From CAVRRZ01 sp963723745 (GTDB lineage Bacteria > Actinomycetota > Actinomycetes > Mycobacteriales > Geodermatophilaceae), in the NCBI GenBank assembly GCA_963723745.1, contig CAVRRZ010000001.1:248001-312000 (forward strand): DNA of 64,000 bases. Direction: 5' to 3'. A model generated the notes under the pieces. The model saw only the letters and a program-made list of their open reading frames with translations, was not told the origin of the DNA and ran no database searches. This document shows positions 59,230-64,000 of this stretch, piece after piece (positions within the stretch are counted from its first letter, which is position 1; each line of letters begins with the position of its first letter). Made by a program: the position numbers and the translations under genes.

Positions 59230-60180
59230 TCATGCGTAGAAGCCGGACAACGCCAGCACGGCCACCAGCAGCGCCTGCAGCAGGGTCGCGGGGATGAGCA
59301 CCATCCACGCGACCTCGACGAACTTCTCCGGCCGCACCACCGGCAGCCGGCGGCCGACCACGACCATCAGCACGACGACGGCGACCGTCTTGAGCAGCTG
59401 CCACAGCGGGCCGGGCAGCCACGGGCCGGAGTCCCCGCCGAGGAACATCGCGACCGCCATCGCCGCGGCCGCACCCAAGAACGCTGCGCGTCCCAGGTCG
59501 ACGAGCAGGCGGTCCGCCCCCGACAGTTCGGAGCTGACCCCGCCGGCGATGTCGGCACCGGCCGGCGCAGCGAACGACCCCCAGAACGCGAAGGCCGCAG
59601 CACTGGCCAGGAAAACCACGAAGGCCACCGGCATGGTCACCAGGAACCACAGTCCGTCCTGTGCGGCGACGACGTCGGTGGTGCGCAACGACCCTGCCCC
59701 CACCCCGACAGTGATCACCGCGAACATCAGCGGCAGCTCATAGGACAGGCCCTGGATCAGGAACCGGTAGCCGCCGGTGAGCGCGTGCACGGCGTTCGGC
59801 CCCCAGCCGATGAGCCACACCGCCGCCCACAGCAGCGCCTCCATGGCGTTGAACCACACGAGGTCCGCGCTCGTGGACAGCAGCGTCCGGCCGCCGAGCG
59901 GCACCACCGCCAGCGCCAGCACCGCCAGGATCGGGACGGCGACAGTGCCCAGCCGCCACAGCAGCGAGTCGGGCGCCAGGGTGGTCCGGCGCTGCTCCCC
60001 CAACAGCCGAACGCCGGCCCGCAGGGGTTCGGTCGCCGTTCCGGCGGCACCGGCCACCGCAAGGCGGTCGGCGGAGGCGACGAGCAGCGCGAGCAACAGG
60101 CTCACGAGGAGCACCGCGAGCACCGCCGGCAGCAGTCCCCACGTCGCTGCCGACGTCGCGACTACTCCCCCCTCAGACAC
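59230..60180 (-). CDS. nuoH: Complex-I-like subunit H, degenerate quinone-site motifs
   Basis: 316 residues from a GTG at 60180. Eight membrane helices in the NuoH order, e.g. WGPNAVHALTGGYRFLIQGL, SYELPLMFAVITVGVGAGSL and the end RRLPVVRPEKFVEVAWMVLI. The usual ERK and GP-N-x-G signatures of the first loop are absent (here ASADRLAVAGAAGTATEPL). The RTPFDxxEAExEL loop is replaced by SFAAPAGADIAGGVSSELSG. Those loops line the quinone chamber in complex I, so quinone binding is unlikely to be conventional. Confidence 0.85.
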   Translation of the reverse strand: MSEGGVVATSAATWGLLPAVLAVLLVSLLLALLVASADRLAVAGAAGTATEPLRAGVRLLGEQRRTTLAPDSLLWRLGTVAVPILAVLALAVVPLGGRTLLSTSADLVWFNAMEALLWAAVWLIGWGPNAVHALTGGYRFLIQGLSYELPLMFAVITVGVGAGSLRTTDVVAAQDGLWFLVTMPVAFVVFLASAAAFAFWGSFAAPAGADIAGGVSSELSGADRLLVDLGRAAFLGAAAAMAVAMFLGGDSGPWLPGPLWQLLKTVAVVVLMVVVGRRLPVVRPEKFVEVAWMVLIPATLLQALLVAVLALSGFYA

Positions 60181-61648
60181 CTGCCACCTCGTGCGGGCGG
60201 CCCACGGCACGGGACAGCCCGAGACTGGCGACCACCAGCCGGACAGCTCCGAGCTCGGCGCCCTCCAGCCCCCCGGCGAGGTCGCTCAGGGCGGGCGTGG
60301 AAATGCTGGTCGTGCGGTCGCCGGCGGCAACGGCGCACCAGCTGTGGATGCGGCCGAGCAGGTCCGTCTCCCGTCCATCGGTTCCCTGCAGGCTGCCGAG
60401 GCCGCGAAGGTTCCACGCCAGTGTTCGTGACCTCCTGACCCGCCGGGCCAGCCGGTCCGCTTCCCGACGCGCCGCCTCCACCTCTGCGGGGTCCGCTGAG
60501 CCGAGGCCATCTCGGGCCCGTCGGGCCGCGACGGCCACACGCGCCCACCCGGCGACGAGGAGGAGATCCGCCAGGACGTCGAGGGCCATGCGCGGCTCCC
60601 GCTCCGCTGTCTCGGGCACGTGCGACCCCGGGTCCTCCTCGTCGAGCCAACGCAGCTCGACCCCGGTCAGCACGTCGCCCTGCAGCCCGGCCTCGAGTAC
60701 CAGACCGGTGGGCCAGCCCGGGAGGACCGGCCCTAGCGAGACCTTCAGCTCGTCCAGTTGCAGGCCGTCCCGATCGGGCGCCGTCTCTGCCATGGGAAGG
60801 CCGGCGACGTCCATGCCTCCGTGACCACCGTGACCGCCGTGGTCCATGCCGCCGTCGTCAGCGCCATCCCCGTGTTCGCCGTGGCTCCCGTGTTGCGAAT
60901 GGTCCTCGCCGCCGTGGTGCATGCCCTCGTGGTCCATGCCCTCGTCAGTGGCGCCGCCGGGCTGCCCGCCGTGCTCGCCGTGACCGGCGTGCTGGCCGTG
61001 GCCGGCGTGCTCCGCATGCTCGTCATGTCCACCCGGCTGCCCATCGCTGGCATGTACGGCATGCCCGCTTGACTCGTCATGGGCGGCGTGCGGCGGGGCG
61101 TGTTCCCCGTCCAGATTGTCGCTGTGCTCGTCGTGGCCGGTGTGCTCGCCGTCGTCCTCGCCGCCGTGCGCCATGGCGTGGCCGTCCCCGTGGACGCTTC
61201 CCCCCTGACCGCCCGAGCTGTCATCGGAGTCGTGCCCGTGATCCGCGGTGCCCGCGTCGCTTGCTAGGCCGTCGGCCCGGGCGGAGAGGAGCGTCTGGGG
61301 GTCGGGACGATGCAAGTCATGGCGTGGCCCGTGCTCGACCACGTCGGCCAGTTCCTGAGCAGCGGTGTCGAGGGCTTCTGGGAGAGCAACGTGGCCGCTC
61401 CACGAGGTCCGATGTCGGGGCCACGGCACCTGCGACCACAGCACCTCGACCGCTTCGGCGAGCTGCGGCCCGGGGTGGCCGACGACGAGGAGCAGGTCGG
61501 TGTCGGCCGGTGACAAAGCGGGCGGCCAGCCGCGCCGATCGAGCTCGGCCTCGACCGCCCACCTGCCCTGCTGCTCATCCGGCGCGTGGACGAGGAGTAC
61601 GCGTGGTCGGCCGAGCGCCCAGTGGTGAGCGCGGCGGATCAGGTCCAT
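60173..61648 (-). CDS. His-rich NuoB/NuoD-like fusion protein
   Basis: 491 residues from the ATG at 61648. Residues 1-120 resemble NuoB (HHWALGRPRVLLVHAPDEQQ, DLLLVVGHPGPQLAEAVEVL) but lack the Cys that bind cluster N2. Residues ~135-290 are extremely rich in His, Asp, Gly and Glu (for example HAGHGQHAGHGEHGG). Residues ~300-490 resemble a NuoD-type part (GLQLDELKVSLGPVLPGWP, TGLVLEAGLQGDVLTGVEL) without quinone-site motifs. It takes the place of B, C, D and I between A and H. The His region should bind Cu, Zn or Ni; its role is not known. Confidence 0.7.
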   Translation of the reverse strand: MDLIRRAHHWALGRPRVLLVHAPDEQQGRWAVEAELDRRGWPPALSPADTDLLLVVGHPGPQLAEAVEVLWSQVPWPRHRTSWSGHVALPEALDTAAQELADVVEHGPRHDLHRPDPQTLLSARADGLASDAGTADHGHDSDDSSGGQGGSVHGDGHAMAHGGEDDGEHTGHDEHSDNLDGEHAPPHAAHDESSGHAVHASDGQPGGHDEHAEHAGHGQHAGHGEHGGQPGGATDEGMDHEGMHHGGEDHSQHGSHGEHGDGADDGGMDHGGHGGHGGMDVAGLPMAETAPDRDGLQLDELKVSLGPVLPGWPTGLVLEAGLQGDVLTGVELRWLDEEDPGSHVPETAEREPRMALDVLADLLLVAGWARVAVAARRARDGLGSADPAEVEAARREADRLARRVRRSRTLAWNLRGLGSLQGTDGRETDLLGRIHSWCAVAAGDRTTSISTPALSDLAGGLEGAELGAVRLVVASLGLSRAVGRPHEVAGV

Positions 61649-61980
61649 CGCAGCCCGCCTTCGCGCCACACATAGACCACGCCGACGACGAGCACGGTCA
61701 GGAAGCCGAACATCTCGACCACAGCGCCGGTGCCCATCTCGGCGACCACGACCGCCCACGGGTACATGAAGATCATTTCCATGTCGAAGGCGAGGAAGAG
61801 GATGGTGACCGGGTACCAGCGGGCGTGGTAACGGGAGACGGCGTGCTGCTGCGGCAGCATCCCGGACTCGAAGGGCAGCGCCTGCGCTGGCTGGCGCGCG
61901 CCGCTCAGCGCGAGGTTCGCGGCGTATATCGAGCCGACGAGCACGCTCAACAGGGCCAGCAGAGTCAGCACGGCCAGCAC
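61639..61980 (-). CDS. nuoA: Complex-I-like subunit A
   Basis: 113 residues from a GTG at 61980 (AGAGGAGTCGAC upstream); the longer frame is non-coding-like. Three membrane helices with the NuoA motifs PFESGMLPQQHAVSRYHARW, YPVTILFLAFDMEMIFMYPW and FLTVLVVGVVYVWREGGLRW. The usual Cys of the PYECG loop is Ser here (FESG). First gene of the operon; it overlaps the His-rich gene by 10 bases. Confidence 0.9.
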   Translation of the reverse strand: MLAVLTLLALLSVLVGSIYAANLALSGARQPAQALPFESGMLPQQHAVSRYHARWYPVTILFLAFDMEMIFMYPWAVVVAEMGTGAVVEMFGFLTVLVVGVVYVWREGGLRWT

Positions 61981-62190
61981 GTCGACTCCTCTCCCTGGCT
62001 GCGGTTGGGAAGGCGGCTTGCTGTGCAGGTCTGACGAGCGACTGGGAAACATCCGCACGATCGCACGGATGTCGGCGGACCGCAGCACGTCTGAACCCGG
62101 GAGGTGCCGCTCGCGTTACCCGACCCGCCGGCCGCCACGCCGAGGGACAGGGGCCGGCCCCCGTACAGGGAACCGGCGGCCCCAGCCCTT
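61981..62190. other. Intergenic region between copper ATPase and nuoA
   Basis: Probably holds the nuoA promoter. On the window strand GGGGCCGGCCCC at 62151-62162 is a perfect palindrome near the ATPase stop, possibly a terminator stem. No gene is seen. Confidence 0.4.

Positions 62191-64000
<1,810 letters not shown>

Noticed and set aside
60758..61072. A plus-strand hydrophobic protein of 104 residues
   Set aside because: Antisense of the His-rich linker: His codons read backwards as Val and Met give false membrane segments.

Overview
The window is very GC-rich DNA from an actinomycete. Gene style, a WhiB regulator, CmtR-type and BlaI-type regulators and the resident gene families point to the Geodermatophilaceae (Blastococcus, Geodermatophilus, Modestobacter); that placement is an inference, because no marker gene is present. 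The layout is a mosaic: a short stretch of ordinary chromosome, two tRNA-associated integrative elements with nested insertion sequences, a long metal-resistance and cytochrome-maturation island with many broken genes, and a complete operon for a complex-I-like membrane arm beside a copper ATPase.

1-5300: mostly minus-strand genes for a trypsin-like protease (cut by the window edge), a small Cys-rich protein, a methyltransferase, hypothetical proteins and a flavin oxidoreductase abutting a truncated acyltransferase. 5304-15539: a 10.2-kb integrative element bounded by perfect 41-bp direct repeats made of the 3' half of a tRNA. It carries a tyrosine integrase, an excisionase, a divergent repressor with a palindromic operator, a DnaB-N-like protein, a RepA-like helicase ATPase and a phage terminase small subunit, but no capsid, portal or large terminase genes. 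That is the gene content of a phage satellite. Cargo includes a WhiB protein, a HEPN-like two-gene module and a broken NUDIX gene.

15540-22040: the tail of a second integrated element. Its integrase has an ISL3-family IS just upstream of the start and an IS256-family IS at the stop codon; the IS256 transposase gene is itself split by a group II intron whose removal restores the reading frame. The tail ends in the 3' half of tRNA-Gly(TCC).

22240-31520: a Cd/Pb-type region with a mer scar, cadD, a methyltransferase, a PaaK-like ligase, a CmtR-like repressor, a frameshifted nadE, fragments of a second ArsR gene and of lspA, and a frameshifted four-helix copper-binding protein. Four identically spaced ATCG-N8-CGAT sites link cadD, the methyltransferase, cmtR and the copper-binding protein gene. 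31590-53239: a copper and envelope-redox island with DUF305, beta-propellers, CopD, a BlaI/M56 pair, a decayed ccdA-ccmA-ccmB-TPR-tlpA set, a two-component system, rhodaneses, an Lgt-like protein, a TlpA thioredoxin, a truncated Lnt, a TetR regulator and an MFS pump. 53247-61980: nuoA-(His-rich B/D-like fusion)-H-J-K-L-M-N, without NADH, Fe-S or quinone-site modules. 62191-64000: a copper-type P1B ATPase (N-terminus outside).

Single-base frameshifts recur between 4.7 and 48.7 kb, so either this accessory region is decaying or the assembly carries indel errors; the two cannot be told apart from the sequence alone.
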